From JANWJE01 sp044326545 (GTDB lineage: Bacteria > Chlamydiota > Chlamydiia > Chlamydiales > Parachlamydiaceae): a DNA stretch of 64,000 nucleotides. A program made the translations under genes and the position numbers. Below the pieces are notes generated by a model, which worked only from the letters and a program-made list of their open reading frames with translations, was not told the DNA's origin and did not search any database. Shown piece by piece: positions 17,665 through 27,122 of this stretch. The DNA lies in assembly GCA_044326545.1 (NCBI GenBank), contig JBIRBM010000003.1:131041-195040 (forward strand), given 5' to 3'. Each line of letters begins with the position of its first letter. The stretch's first letter is position 1.

Positions 17665-19185
17665 ATGAATAAAATAGAAAAAGATTATCAAAACATTTGC
17701 GACCTCTCTAAGCACGCAAGAATTTTGCAAGGCATTTCTTCTATCCTAGATTGGGATCAAGAGACCTATATGCCTCCTGGCAGTGCAGCGATTCGATCAG
17801 AGCAGCTAGAAACCATGGCGGGCCTTATTCATCAAGAAAAAACAGGGCGTAAGTTTGCCAATGCGTTATCCAAATTGATTGATATTCCGACAGGAAAGCT
17901 AAAAATAAACAACCTGTCTAGTCAGCAAATTGCAGCCTTACGCGAATGGAGGCGTGATTTTATCCACGACACTGCTCTGCCCGCTAAATTTGTTAAAGAA
18001 TTTGCGAAAATTAGCTCTCAGGCAATCAATGCTTGGCGTTCGGCAAAAAATGAAAATGCGTTTCAACAATTCGCTCCATTTTTAGATCGTATTGTACAAA
18101 TGACGCGCCAAAAGGCTGATTACCTTGGCTACAAGGATCACCCCTATGATGCACTTCTTGATCAATTTGAACCCAATGTCACCACCAAGCAACTGAGTGC
18201 ATTATTTTCAACATTATCTGAACAACTCACTCCCCTGATCAAAAAAATAGCGCAACACCCAATCGATGATCGTTTTTTATATGGATCGTGGGATGTCGCA
18301 AAACAGATGAATGTTGGCCAAAAGTTGTTGGATGCAATAGGCTATAACCCTGCAATGGGAAGGCTCGATATTTCTGCTCATCCCTTTTCCTCTTCAAGCC
18401 ACCCCTCTGACAGTCGTATTACCACTCGAATCCATCCAGAATCTTTGATGAGTAATATTTTTGCCATTCTCCATGAAGGGGGCCACGCTCTTTACGAAAT
18501 GGGACTGCCTCAACAACATTATGGAACACCACTTGGTGATGCCAGATCGCTTGGAATCCATGAAAGCCAATCACGATGGTGGGAAACTCGAATAGGACAA
18601 AGCAAGCCATTTTGGCAACACTTTCTCCCCTTGCTTAAAGAGACGTTTAAAGGACAACTCGATCATATCGAGCTTGATGCATTTTATCGCGCAATCAATA
18701 AAGTGGAACCCTCATTCATTCGAATTGAAGCGGATGAAGTCACTTACCCCCTCCATGTGATTTTACGCTTTGAATTAGAAAAAGCATTGATAGAAGGATC
18801 TTTAAACGTTCGAGATATCCCTGATGCCTGGAATGCAAAAATGGAAGAATACCTCGGCATTACTCCCGTTAATAATACCCAAGGATGTCTGCAAGATATT
18901 CACTGGTCCATGGGTGCTTTGGGGTATTTTCCAAGTTATACACTTGGTAATTTGTATGCAGCACATTTATTTGATGCTTTTTCCAAAGACCACCCCGATT
19001 GGGAAAAGGAAGTGGCTCTGGGCCACTTCGAATTCGTCAAAAAATGGCTGCACAATAAAATTTATCAGCATGGAAAATGCTATTCAAGTCATGACCTTCT
19101 TAAAGAAGCGACGGGAAAAGATTTTTCAGTTGACCCTTATCTTAATTATTTAAAAAATAAATATTCGGATATATATAAAATGTAA
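17665..19185 (+). CDS. M32 family metallocarboxypeptidase (carboxypeptidase Taq-like)
   Basis: A 506-residue cytosolic zinc carboxypeptidase that releases C-terminal amino acids. The zinc motif is ILHEGGHALYE (HExxH), with the downstream LGIHESQSRWWE segment (third ligand Glu and the family HES-Q motif) and RIEADEVTYPLHVILRFELE. N-terminal LDWDQETYMPPG is also conserved in M32 enzymes. Length is normal. It follows the MurF-Alr gene by 18 bases and is probably co-transcribed; a role in recycling host-derived or cell-wall peptides is inference only. Confidence 0.92.
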   Translation: MNKIEKDYQNICDLSKHARILQGISSILDWDQETYMPPGSAAIRSEQLETMAGLIHQEKTGRKFANALSKLIDIPTGKLKINNLSSQQIAALREWRRDFIHDTALPAKFVKEFAKISSQAINAWRSAKNENAFQQFAPFLDRIVQMTRQKADYLGYKDHPYDALLDQFEPNVTTKQLSALFSTLSEQLTPLIKKIAQHPIDDRFLYGSWDVAKQMNVGQKLLDAIGYNPAMGRLDISAHPFSSSSHPSDSRITTRIHPESLMSNIFAILHEGGHALYEMGLPQQHYGTPLGDARSLGIHESQSRWWETRIGQSKPFWQHFLPLLKETFKGQLDHIELDAFYRAINKVEPSFIRIEADEVTYPLHVILRFELEKALIEGSLNVRDIPDAWNAKMEEYLGITPVNNTQGCLQDIHWSMGALGYFPSYTLGNLYAAHLFDAFSKDHPDWEKEVALGHFEFVKKWLHNKIYQHGKCYSSHDLLKEATGKDFSVDPYLNYLKNKYSDIYKM

Positions 19186-19282
19186 GATTTGATATTACAT
19201 CAAATACAAAAACAATTAAAATGTTTTTTACAAAAAAAACATTTATTGAATTCATTTGCATAAAAAGATATAGTTTATTTCT

Positions 19283-19353
19283 CACTCACTTAACCCAATG
19301 CGAGTGCCATTTTGCCTCACCCAACATAGCACTCCGCGGGCGTTAGGTGAATG
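19283..19353. repeat. Inverted repeat, divergent family A copy
   Basis: CACTCACTTAAC (19283-19294) and GTTAGGTGAATG (19342-19353) form imperfect arms, extended inward by GCGAGTG / CACTCCGC. The copy fills most of the gap upstream of the mscS-like gene. Confidence 0.65.
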
Positions 19354-19377
19354 TCTAATCGTGATTAAGGAAAAAAT

Positions 19378-20514
19378 ATGTTTCAAGACTCTTTTTCAAA
19401 ATGGCTTTCTCTTATAGAAAATTCTTTAGATGGCGTTTATGGATCACTTTGGGAAATTGGAACGATTTGCGCATTCGTGATTCTCTTTAATATCGTCATT
19501 AAAAAAATTCTTGTTTTTTTAGAAGGCTACTTTAAACGCCGTCATCAGCTTTGGAAAGAAAGTTTTGTCAAAGCTTTTTATCCCCCTTTAAGTTATTACG
19601 TATGGTTTTTCACTCTCATCGAGAGCTTTGAGCTGATTTTCTTACAAGTTTCTGACAAAAGACACATTCCGTATAAAAGCATGACGCTAACGATCGGTCT
19701 GACCTTAGCCTTTACCATTTTTTTACTTCTGTGGAAAAATTATGTCATTGACATTATTCGAACACAAGGCAAAGAACACAAAAAACGGTATGATTCAACC
19801 TATATCGACGTGATCAATAAAATTTTAACGATTGTCATTCTGATTGTTGCTGGATTTATGCTTTTAGAAGCAACAGGAAGTAACTTCAATACGATTATGG
19901 CTTTTGGGGGAGTTAGTGGTTTAGCGTTGGCGTTTGCTTCTCAAGAAGTGATTGCCAGTTTTTTTGGCGGCTTAATGATCTATATGACCCGTCCATTTTC
20001 AATCGGTGATTGGATCCTTCTTCCCGAACGTCAAATTGAGGGGCATGTTGAAGAAATCGGCTGGTATAACTCAAAAATACGCACTCTTGATAAGAGACCG
20101 ATCTATGTCCCAAATGCCATTTTTTCAAAAATCGTTGTGGTCAATCCATCTCGTGTCAGTCATCGTCAAATTAAGGAGACAATTGGAATACGTTATCGAG
20201 ATGTTGACAAATTAAAAGCCATTATCTCCGACGTCAAAATTATGCTAGAAAATACGCCTACTATTGATCAAGCGATGCCCTTGGGAGCCTGTTTTTCTGC
20301 ATTTGGGACTTACTCTTTAGATATTTTGTTCTATGGTTATTCAACAGAAGTTTCAAGTGATAAATATAATGGTGTCAAAGAAGTTCTTCTTTTTGGAATT
20401 ATTGACATCCTAAATAAACATCAAGCTGAGCTTGCCTTTCCTACCACATCTCTAGAGATTTCGCAGGGAGGCTTCGAAGCAAATCCAATCACATCTCTAA
20501 CAATGCAAAACTAG
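19378..20514 (+). CDS. Small-conductance mechanosensitive channel (MscS family)
   Basis: A 378-residue inner-membrane protein preceded by an AAGGA ribosome-binding site. It has four or five hydrophobic helices; the pore helix is recognisable by the Gly/Ala pattern in FGGVSGLALAFASQEVIASFFGG. The MscS beta domain follows (TRPFSIGDWILL, GHVEEIGWYNSKIRTLDKRPIYVPNA). The C-terminal mixed domain is present. These channels open under membrane tension to release solutes in hypo-osmotic shock, which a symbiont can meet when leaving its host. It stands alone between two repeat-containing gaps. Confidence 0.9.
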   Translation: MFQDSFSKWLSLIENSLDGVYGSLWEIGTICAFVILFNIVIKKILVFLEGYFKRRHQLWKESFVKAFYPPLSYYVWFFTLIESFELIFLQVSDKRHIPYKSMTLTIGLTLAFTIFLLLWKNYVIDIIRTQGKEHKKRYDSTYIDVINKILTIVILIVAGFMLLEATGSNFNTIMAFGGVSGLALAFASQEVIASFFGGLMIYMTRPFSIGDWILLPERQIEGHVEEIGWYNSKIRTLDKRPIYVPNAIFSKIVVVNPSRVSHRQIKETIGIRYRDVDKLKAIISDVKIMLENTPTIDQAMPLGACFSAFGTYSLDILFYGYSTEVSSDKYNGVKEVLLFGIIDILNKHQAELAFPTTSLEISQGGFEANPITSLTMQN

Positions 20515-20748
20515 TCAGTGATTTGGCCCGCTTCTGGTGCGTAAAGCAAGTGATTCAAAGCTCAAGTGGGTGAATCAGCGACAAAGAAGCCAGATTCATC
20601 AATAAATTTCTTTCGAAATTTGTTTGGTTGAGAAAATTGATGATTTTTTGAGCAGATTGATTGGCAAATTTTGAAAGTTTTAGAGCCTGTTCCAATAGCT
20701 ATGATCAGGACGATTTTCTGCATTTCGTTTACTAACAAGAGATTGAGT

Positions 20749-21558
20749 ATGAATTATATCGATGCACTAACCCCTTACATTCCTCCTATTACAACCACCT
20801 TAACCACATTGCAAGCATATGTACCCATAACGCCTAATGATTTGAAATTTTCCGATCAAAGAAAAGAAATTTGGCTTGATCCTCTTTGCGCAATGATTGC
20901 ATTATCCATTTTAAAAACACTTCCTGAAGGAACAAAACTATCATTTCATGATAATGGAATATCATTTGACGAGCCAACATTTTTACAATCGTATATACGT
21001 CGTCGTAATGGAAACTCTCGATATGATCTGCATAATTTAACTTCAGCAATCTACTATTCAATCAAGTGGTTAGATATCACAAACAACCAAAAATACGCAA
21101 TCATCATCAAGACAGCTAAAGAAGGTCTTTCAAAGATGATTGAATCAACATATCGTGATGATTTAATGCTTAAACAATATTTGACAGGTATTCATTTGAA
21201 AATGTTGAATGATGCAATAGAAAATAAAGCTATTTCAGCCGCTGATTTTAAGATTCCCAATCATGATGAGAACCCTCTTAATCAACGAAGTCAAAAACTT
21301 TGGTTTAAAAATCAAATGCTAGACGAAGTTTCACAACAATTATTGAAGCTTGATGACCCTCTTCAATCAAACGCGATCAAATCACGATTGCTTGATAAAA
21401 TGCAATATGTGACGACATCACATAAAGGATATTTAGAGTCAATTTGTGCTGGTCGAACAATGGAAGAGCCTCCAGAAGAAACTGAATGTGAGATTTGCGT
21501 TGTTTCTGTCAATAAAAAACAGCACAATGAAGAAGAAAACGATGACAAAGATTCATAG
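20749..21558 (+). CDS. Hypothetical protein, 269 aa
   Basis: Not recognised. The open frame begins with a TTG at 20671 in repeat-like sequence, so I prefer the ATG at 20749 (MNYIDALTPY), preceded by AAGAGA at suitable spacing. The protein is soluble, with no signal or membrane segment. The first third has short beta-like pieces (KEIWLDPLCAMIALSIL, GTKLSFHDNGISFDEP), the middle is alpha-helical and charged, and the last 35 residues are acidic and Cys-containing (ETECEICVV), possibly disordered. It is flanked by dispersed repeats and looks like an accessory gene. Confidence 0.6.
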   Translation: MNYIDALTPYIPPITTTLTTLQAYVPITPNDLKFSDQRKEIWLDPLCAMIALSILKTLPEGTKLSFHDNGISFDEPTFLQSYIRRRNGNSRYDLHNLTSAIYYSIKWLDITNNQKYAIIIKTAKEGLSKMIESTYRDDLMLKQYLTGIHLKMLNDAIENKAISAADFKIPNHDENPLNQRSQKLWFKNQMLDEVSQQLLKLDDPLQSNAIKSRLLDKMQYVTTSHKGYLESICAGRTMEEPPEETECEICVVSVNKKQHNEEENDDKDS

Positions 21559-21789
21559 GTTGTATTAGGGCGGCATCAAGAAATCGATGTCGAGAAAACG
21601 AGCAATTCAAATAAGGTTTAACCGACAAGATGTTCCCAAGGATTTAATCAGAGATTGTTGATCGATTAAACACTCACTTTAAGCAGCAGGAGCGCTATCT
21701 TGGCGCTAACCAAAGCTCCCGTACTTAAGGTGAGTTAAAAACTGAAATACAAAGAGTTAGACATATCAAATAAAAATACAAGAAACTTA
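21559..21789. repeat. Intergenic region with inverted repeat, family A copy 21672-21736
   Basis: ACTCACTTTAAG (21672-21683) pairs with CTTAAGGTGAGT (21724-21735), enclosing GGAGCGCTAT and AGCTCCCG words like the copy at 15018. The rest of the gap before the tRNA promoter is AT-rich, and I see no gene in it. Confidence 0.7.
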
Positions 21790-21819
21790 TTGACGTAATA
21801 ATGTTAAATAGAATATAAG
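21790..21819 (+). promoter_or_regulatory. Probable sigma-66/70-type promoter of tRNA-Ser
   Basis: TTGACG (21790-21795) and TATAAG (21814-21819) are separated by 18 bases, with the tRNA starting 42 bases further on. The hexamers are close to the vegetative consensus. Confidence 0.5.
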
Positions 21820-21861
21820 ATTGCTTGAATTTAAGGGAAAAAAAACCTTAAAAATTCACAT

Positions 21862-21947
21862 GGAAGAGTGGCAGAGTGGCCGAATGCGTCTGTCTTGAAA
21901 ACAGAAGTACCCCCCGGGTACCGTGGGTTCGAATCCTACCTCTTCCG
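21862..21947 (+). tRNA. tRNA-Ser (UGA anticodon)
   Basis: The acceptor arms GGAAGAG and CTCTTCC pair perfectly, with G as discriminator base (typical of serine). The anticodon stem TCTGT/ACAGA encloses loop CTTGAAA with anticodon TGA. The long variable arm, a class II feature, pairs GTACC with GGTAC. The T arm has TTCGAAT. CCA is not encoded. Confidence 0.95.
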
Positions 21948-22186
21948 TCTTTTTTATACCCTTCCAGATAGCATTTTCAACACAAGTCAATCAAGTTGGC
22001 GCTCTGTTGAGATTTTGCTATTTCATTCGTTTTTTAACGATGATGCACAAATCCGGCACAGCAATAACCAATTTTAGTAGCTATGATAGGGGGTATAATT
22101 CTCATAGATTCATCGTGGTGGAAGAACGTATACCTCTTCAGCACCGAAGAAGTTATTATCAGTATCATAAAGCTTTTATGGATTAT

Positions 22187-22513
22187 TTATTTTTGAAAAA
22201 TAAATCGATCAACCTTATTTTTTTTCCATTTCGCAAAAGGTCCTCTCCCCAAACACTCGAGGAGACCTCCATTTTTCTCTTCTCTAAGAATTCGACGAAT
22301 TAAGTCTATTCCAACTGTGGGACAAAGCTCTTGCAATTCTTGGATGGAGAGCTCTCCTTGAAAATGGCTTATAATCTCCAAAACCAATGCAGTTTTAGAA
22401 CCTCGTGTTTCTGCTATTAAACCAACTCGCTTTTCAAACAAACGATAAGCATGCCGTAATGTCCCTAAAAAATACTCCCACTTGTAAACCGCAGTTGTTA
22501 TCGTAGAAAATTT
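22187..22513 (-). pseudogene. C-terminal remnant resembling a Fic-family protein
   Basis: Only a TTG at 22441 is available as a start, but the open frame continues upstream to a stop at 22514-22516, and that extra part (KWEYFLGTLRHAYRLFEKRV) reads as a natural continuation of the helical protein. About 108 codons remain. The sequence ends in a winged-helix-like segment (LSIQELQELCP, IDLIRRILREEK, CLGRGPFAKWKK). This arrangement resembles the C-terminal part of Fic/DOC-type AMP-transferase proteins, whose catalytic HPFx(D/E)GNGR motif is absent here. I read it as the 3' end of a gene that lost its 5' part. The family assignment is tentative. Confidence 0.45.
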
Positions 22514-22640
22514 TTACGTTTTCTTTATTTGCAAAAAAATGAAGTAATGATTATCATTTTATTTCACATAATTGTTTTAAATTAAAATAATCGTGAGTCA
22601 TAAAAAACGAGTTTGTTAATAAAATTTATTAAAAATAATA

Positions 22641-25445
22641 ATGATTAATGAAACAATTGCTTATATCAAACATCCTGTTTGGGTCTTGTCATCACCGCTT
22701 GAACAAAAAACGCTTACTCTCTTAGCACCTGCTCGATTAATATTTGAGCAGCTCAATATGTGTAAAATTGATCATCTCATCAGTCTTGATGGAAAAACGA
22801 TTGAACCGCATCCTGTTCACAACACACGCAATCATAACACTCGCTTTTCTTCCTCTATAACAAAAATCCACAGAGTGGCGACATTTATCTTGGCTTTTAT
22901 AGCCGCTATTGCCCTTACACCTCTAGCCCTCTTCCTTCACAGAATCGCTTTGCGAAACCACCCGAATGTAAGGAAAGCATATGATCTGTTTGAAGAATAT
23001 CAGGCTCAACCAGGACTTATTCCAGCGTTAATAGGAAGATGGAACGACGTAAAAAATGTCATCAAAAGAACTCCTGATCATTCAAGAGATGTTTTTTTTA
23101 AAAAAACATCCACCGGCTTATCTCTATTCTCATTATTAACACAGGCTTATTTGCAATATCCTCACACTCTCTCTACTCAAGTGATTCAAGAGGAGTCACT
23201 TCAATTGCTCATCAATCAGTGTCCTCTACATCATGTCAATTGTCTTTATGGTGACATTCAATCTACGCAGCCCCCTTTTTCGACATATCGACTCCTTGAT
23301 GAGCTCATCGAAAAAAATAAAATGAGTCTTTTAACTGATCTCATCAAAAAATGCCCCAATGATAAGATTTCAGATTATTTAATCTTAAAAAATCGTCTGA
23401 ATCATTCATTACTTTCATGGATCATCCAAAACAAACAGCGCGATCTTCTTTCCATACTTATCCCAAAATATTCCAAAGATCAAATTCGTCTTCTTTTTAA
23501 TTTACCTGAAAGTCAAGCTCTTTTAAAACTCGCATTATCCCAAAAAGACTCGATTTCCTTAAGATTACTCGATGAATGCCCGGTTGACAAGCTCCATTTA
23601 TTTTTCAATGTTGACATTCCTCCTTCGAAATGGTCATCCGAATTATCCAGAGCATTTCACAATAAATTAGGAAAGATCATCGCACAAGATGCTAATCAAG
23701 TGATATCATGGATGACAGCAATACAGAGTGATGGTCAGACGCTGTTGCACCGACCATCGATTCAAGATTTTTTTGAACCTTACTTGCCTATTTTAGGAAT
23801 TGATCTTACAACACTACTGAATCAAGATGGATTAACTCCTATCGATGTAAAGACCTATTCTTTTGATCAATCTTGGATTGAAAAATCAAAATTTCAAGCA
23901 TTTTGTCAAGAATCGATTTCATTAAAGGACTATCCTTTACGGGCTCAATCCCTCAAAAAAAATGTCTTAACTTTATGGGAGTCGCTGACGTTTGGAAATC
24001 AGCCTGGAAATCTAAATCCTCTCTTACTTTGCATCAATCAATCACAAAACAATTCTTTTAGGATCAAAAAATTATTGAATGAGATGCTCGATAAAATTGT
24101 CAAAAAAAGTCCTTGGCTTGGGACTCCCCGTGCAAATAATTTGGATGGTTTGCATACATTTTATAGTGAGATGTTGATTAATTTCGAAACGATTGTTCAT
24201 CATCTTCAACTGTCAAATGATCCGTTATTAACTGCCGGTTATTTGGTTGACATTGCAAAAGTGGAGCACGAGGGGCGGTGCGCGGCTGCTTATCAAGAAG
24301 AAATTGAGCAGAAAGCGCTTTTGTCCTCTCATCACAATAACAGTTGTTTGACGCAAGATGAATTAATTGAAAGAGCTGCTTGTAAAGCTTTACGCATTTT
24401 AGTTGAAGAAACAGTCGCAAATCACTCTGGTTCACATGTGGATGTCCATTCCTTAAGATCTGCAAATTATGCTTGCGGTCTTGTTCCTAATCCCGATCCC
24501 TTAGATGCAATGCAATCTGAGTTTTTCATAAAAAATCTAAGGATTCGAGAAAAAGTCGCACATGCTTTTGATCTCACATCTTTTTTAAAAAACGTCAGCC
24601 GAAATATTGATCGGGACATTGCTGTAGAATGCATCAAAGAAATGGCGCCTAAAATCAAGCCCTATAGTTTTTTAGAGAAAGGCTCTCGTTTTTTTTCCAA
24701 AGTGATGTTAGGTCACAAAAATCAACACATAAGCCTCGATCAGGCTTACCGAGAAGCGATTCTAAAAGCCAAAAAAATGGAGGAAGAGCTAACCAAAGAA
24801 ACTCTGGAAAAAATTAAAAAGAGTGGAAGCTCTGATTCGGAGAAAATCTTTCAAGCAATAAAAAATCTCAAGACGGTCATTCTCCCCCTGATTTCTAACG
24901 GAGAACACCTGATTAACAAAATGATAATGGAAGAAAATGAGAAACTGATTGCAATATCGGGTTGTCAAGAACTTAATCTTATGGAAATTTATAAAAACAA
25001 TCATCCTGATTTTAAAAAAATTGAGAGCGAAGTGATCAATTTTTTAAAACAAACAAACCATTGGAATCTTCAAATCAGGTTGAAGATCGAGGGAAAATTA
25101 AGCTCTATTTTACAAAAAAGAATTCCTCCTGGAAAAATATTTTTGAATGAAGTTGTGAAATACACAAAAAAACGCGGCGCAGTAGAAGAAGTGATCAAGA
25201 TACAGAAACACTACCAAGCCGGAATCCTTGAAATCCTCAAACATCTAACGGATGAAATAGAGAACGAAGAATTTGATTTTTCTTTTGATCAAGGCACCTA
25301 TTCACTCCCCTCTCAAGCGCTAGAAAACAACTATAAAATGTGGTGCAGCAAAGCAGACCTCGCACATCAAAATCGGATGATTCTTAAAATTTTAATTCAT
25401 ACTCATATCCTTGCCAAGAAAGCGCCTAATCAAAACAGCGTCTGA
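22641..25445 (+). CDS. Large hypothetical membrane-associated protein with ankyrin-like region, 934 aa
   Basis: No family recognised with certainty. Residues about 77-103 are strongly hydrophobic (VATFILAFIAAIALTPLALFL), probably one membrane hairpin or helix. Residues about 190-410 contain loosely repeated units of about 33-36 residues (LLDELIEKNKMSLLTDLI; SLLSWIIQNKQRDLLSIL; LLKLALSQKDSISLRLL; DGQTLLH; NQDGLTPID) that resemble degenerate ankyrin repeats. The C-terminal half is helical and charged with coiled-coil potential. An N-terminal hydrophobic patch plus eukaryote-like repeats fits a secreted effector or inclusion-membrane protein. Function is unknown; base composition matches the neighbours. 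Confidence 0.65.
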   Translation: MINETIAYIKHPVWVLSSPLEQKTLTLLAPARLIFEQLNMCKIDHLISLDGKTIEPHPVHNTRNHNTRFSSSITKIHRVATFILAFIAAIALTPLALFLHRIALRNHPNVRKAYDLFEEYQAQPGLIPALIGRWNDVKNVIKRTPDHSRDVFFKKTSTGLSLFSLLTQAYLQYPHTLSTQVIQEESLQLLINQCPLHHVNCLYGDIQSTQPPFSTYRLLDELIEKNKMSLLTDLIKKCPNDKISDYLILKNRLNHSLLSWIIQNKQRDLLSILIPKYSKDQIRLLFNLPESQALLKLALSQKDSISLRLLDECPVDKLHLFFNVDIPPSKWSSELSRAFHNKLGKIIAQDANQVISWMTAIQSDGQTLLHRPSIQDFFEPYLPILGIDLTTLLNQDGLTPIDVKTYSFDQSWIEKSKFQAFCQESISLKDYPLRAQSLKKNVLTLWESLTFGNQPGNLNPLLLCINQSQNNSFRIKKLLNEMLDKIVKKSPWLGTPRANNLDGLHTFYSEMLINFETIVHHLQLSNDPLLTAGYLVDIAKVEHEGRCAAAYQEEIEQKALLSSHHNNSCLTQDELIERAACKALRILVEETVANHSGSHVDVHSLRSANYACGLVPNPDPLDAMQSEFFIKNLRIREKVAHAFDLTSFLKNVSRNIDRDIAVECIKEMAPKIKPYSFLEKGSRFFSKVMLGHKNQHISLDQAYREAILKAKKMEEELTKETLEKIKKSGSSDSEKIFQAIKNLKTVILPLISNGEHLINKMIMEENEKLIAISGCQELNLMEIYKNNHPDFKKIESEVINFLKQTNHWNLQIRLKIEGKLSSILQKRIPPGKIFLNEVVKYTKKRGAVEEVIKIQKHYQAGILEILKHLTDEIENEEFDFSFDQGTYSLPSQALENNYKMWCSKADLAHQNRMILKILIHTHILAKKAPNQNSV

Positions 25446-25670
25446 TAAAAAAAACTTTGAATAGATTTGTATGGTCTGATAACATTTTTTAGACACCCTC
25501 TAAGAACGTCTTCCATCACAACACATTCAGTGTCACAATTTTTTCCTTTGGGGTGGGCGAAAAAAGGGAAACATTTTATTGTGATTTAAGATATAAAGAG
25601 AAAATCTCATTTTATTCGCTCAACTTTGCAACCTTTTGAACGAAGTTTATCACCCTACTCCTTTTTATAC

Positions 25671-26966
25671 ATGGCAAAAACCTTTAATGAACTTTTCCCC
25701 CGCTCAGATGATCAAACTCCAAGAAAGCTGAGAATTTGGAGTCGAATCTTAAGGGTTGTCTATGATTCAGTCAGAGGCTTTATTGAAGATGATTGTTACT
25801 CTAAAGCTTCTGCTTTAACGTTTTATTCTCTTTTATCAGTTGTTCCAACTCTTGCGGTTTTGTTTGGGATTGCAAAAGGGTTTGGGTTAGAAAATGCTCT
25901 AGAATTAGAAATCAGCGAAAAATTTATCGAGCAAAAAGAATTAGTCCAAAAACTGATCGAATTTGCCTATTCATGGCTTCATACAGTAAAAGGAGGCGTT
26001 ATCGCCGGATTTGGAGTCTTTATCCTGTTTTGGTCTATTTTAGGCCTCTTAAGCAGTATAGAAACAACATTGAATGCCATATGGAAAACCCCCATTTCAC
26101 GAACATTTGGAAGAAGAATCAGTGATTATTTAGCAGCAATTGTCATTTGTCCATTTTTTTTTATCACCTCTAGCAGCATCACAGTTTGGCTTGGTCATTT
26201 TACACAATTATCGCAGCATCAAGTTTTTGTCGATGTGGTAAGTCCATTCGTCTTATTTATATTAAAATGCTTTCCCTATTTTCTAAGTGCTACTCTTTTT
26301 ACTTTTGTTTATTTTTTTCTTCCTAATACTAAAGTGTATATGCGCTCCGCTCTTATCGCTGGAATCATTGGAGGATCCGCCTTTCAAATTTGGCAATGGA
26401 TATACATCAAATTTCAATTTGTTGCATCGAGCTATGGAGCGATCTATGGAAGCTTTGCCGCACTTCCCCTTTTTCTCATTTGGCTGCAAATCAGCTGGCT
26501 GATTCTTTTAGCTGGTGCTGAACTGGCGTTTGAAATTGAAAATGATCTATTTATTCCTTTTAGGCGAACGTTAAATCTTTCATCCAAAGCAGTGGCTTTA
26601 CTTTTAACCTATCGATGCATTGAATCATTTGTAAAGGGAGAAATCCCTCAGACTGAGCGTTCTTTAGCTCACGAAATCGGCATTTCGCTCAATCACCTCC
26701 ACACGATTTTAGAGGCTCTGCAAAAAGAAGGGATTATTTCAAAAGTGTATTACAAAGACAAGGCGTCAGGATACCAACCGGCAAGGTCTTTAGAAAGCAT
26801 CACCTTTGCCCTTGTTTGCCAAGCGATGGATAAAAGTCACTACCTTCTTGCATCAGTTCGAGAATCAATTCCGTTTCAGAACATTCAACAGGCTTTAGAG
26901 GAATCGAATTCAGTCCTTGCAACATCATCATTTAATCAACCTGTTTATCCGACAAATCACGAATAA
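25671..26966 (+). CDS. YihY/BrkB family inner-membrane protein with C-terminal winged helix
   Basis: A 431-residue multispanning protein. The family signature runs from DDCYSKASALTFYSLLSVVPTLAV through GVFILFWSILGLLSSIETTLNAIW, YFFLPNTKVYMRSALIAG and YGSFAALPLFLIWLQISWLILLAGAEL. About six helices are expected. The last 110 residues look like a winged-helix unit (ERSLAHEIGISLNHLHTILEALQKEGII), present in some YihY proteins. The family was once misnamed RNase BN; its activity is unknown. The open frame starts with a TTG at 25626, but the ATG at 25671 (MAKTFNELF) is a more likely start. It is transcribed alone. Confidence 0.85.
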   Translation: MAKTFNELFPRSDDQTPRKLRIWSRILRVVYDSVRGFIEDDCYSKASALTFYSLLSVVPTLAVLFGIAKGFGLENALELEISEKFIEQKELVQKLIEFAYSWLHTVKGGVIAGFGVFILFWSILGLLSSIETTLNAIWKTPISRTFGRRISDYLAAIVICPFFFITSSSITVWLGHFTQLSQHQVFVDVVSPFVLFILKCFPYFLSATLFTFVYFFLPNTKVYMRSALIAGIIGGSAFQIWQWIYIKFQFVASSYGAIYGSFAALPLFLIWLQISWLILLAGAELAFEIENDLFIPFRRTLNLSSKAVALLLTYRCIESFVKGEIPQTERSLAHEIGISLNHLHTILEALQKEGIISKVYYKDKASGYQPARSLESITFALVCQAMDKSHYLLASVRESIPFQNIQQALEESNSVLATSSFNQPVYPTNHE

Positions 26967-27122
26967 ATTCGTTCTGATATTTGATCTTCAAAATGTTAAA
27001 AATATTCAAATCCTAGCTTGTCCAATAAAAAAGCGGAGTGTTAGAATGGTGTCCAAAGTTTTTTAGAAAAGAGATCATTTTTAGCAACTTACTCACCTTA
27101 CAAGATAGGTCAAACATATTTT

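Noticed and set aside
19219..19244. 11-bp A/T hairpin after the M32 peptidase gene as a terminator
   Set aside because: Stem is almost entirely A-T pairs and has no T tail; too weak to call.
21862..22077. Open frames across the tRNA-Ser gene
   Set aside because: They translate the tRNA itself and the adjacent non-coding sequence.
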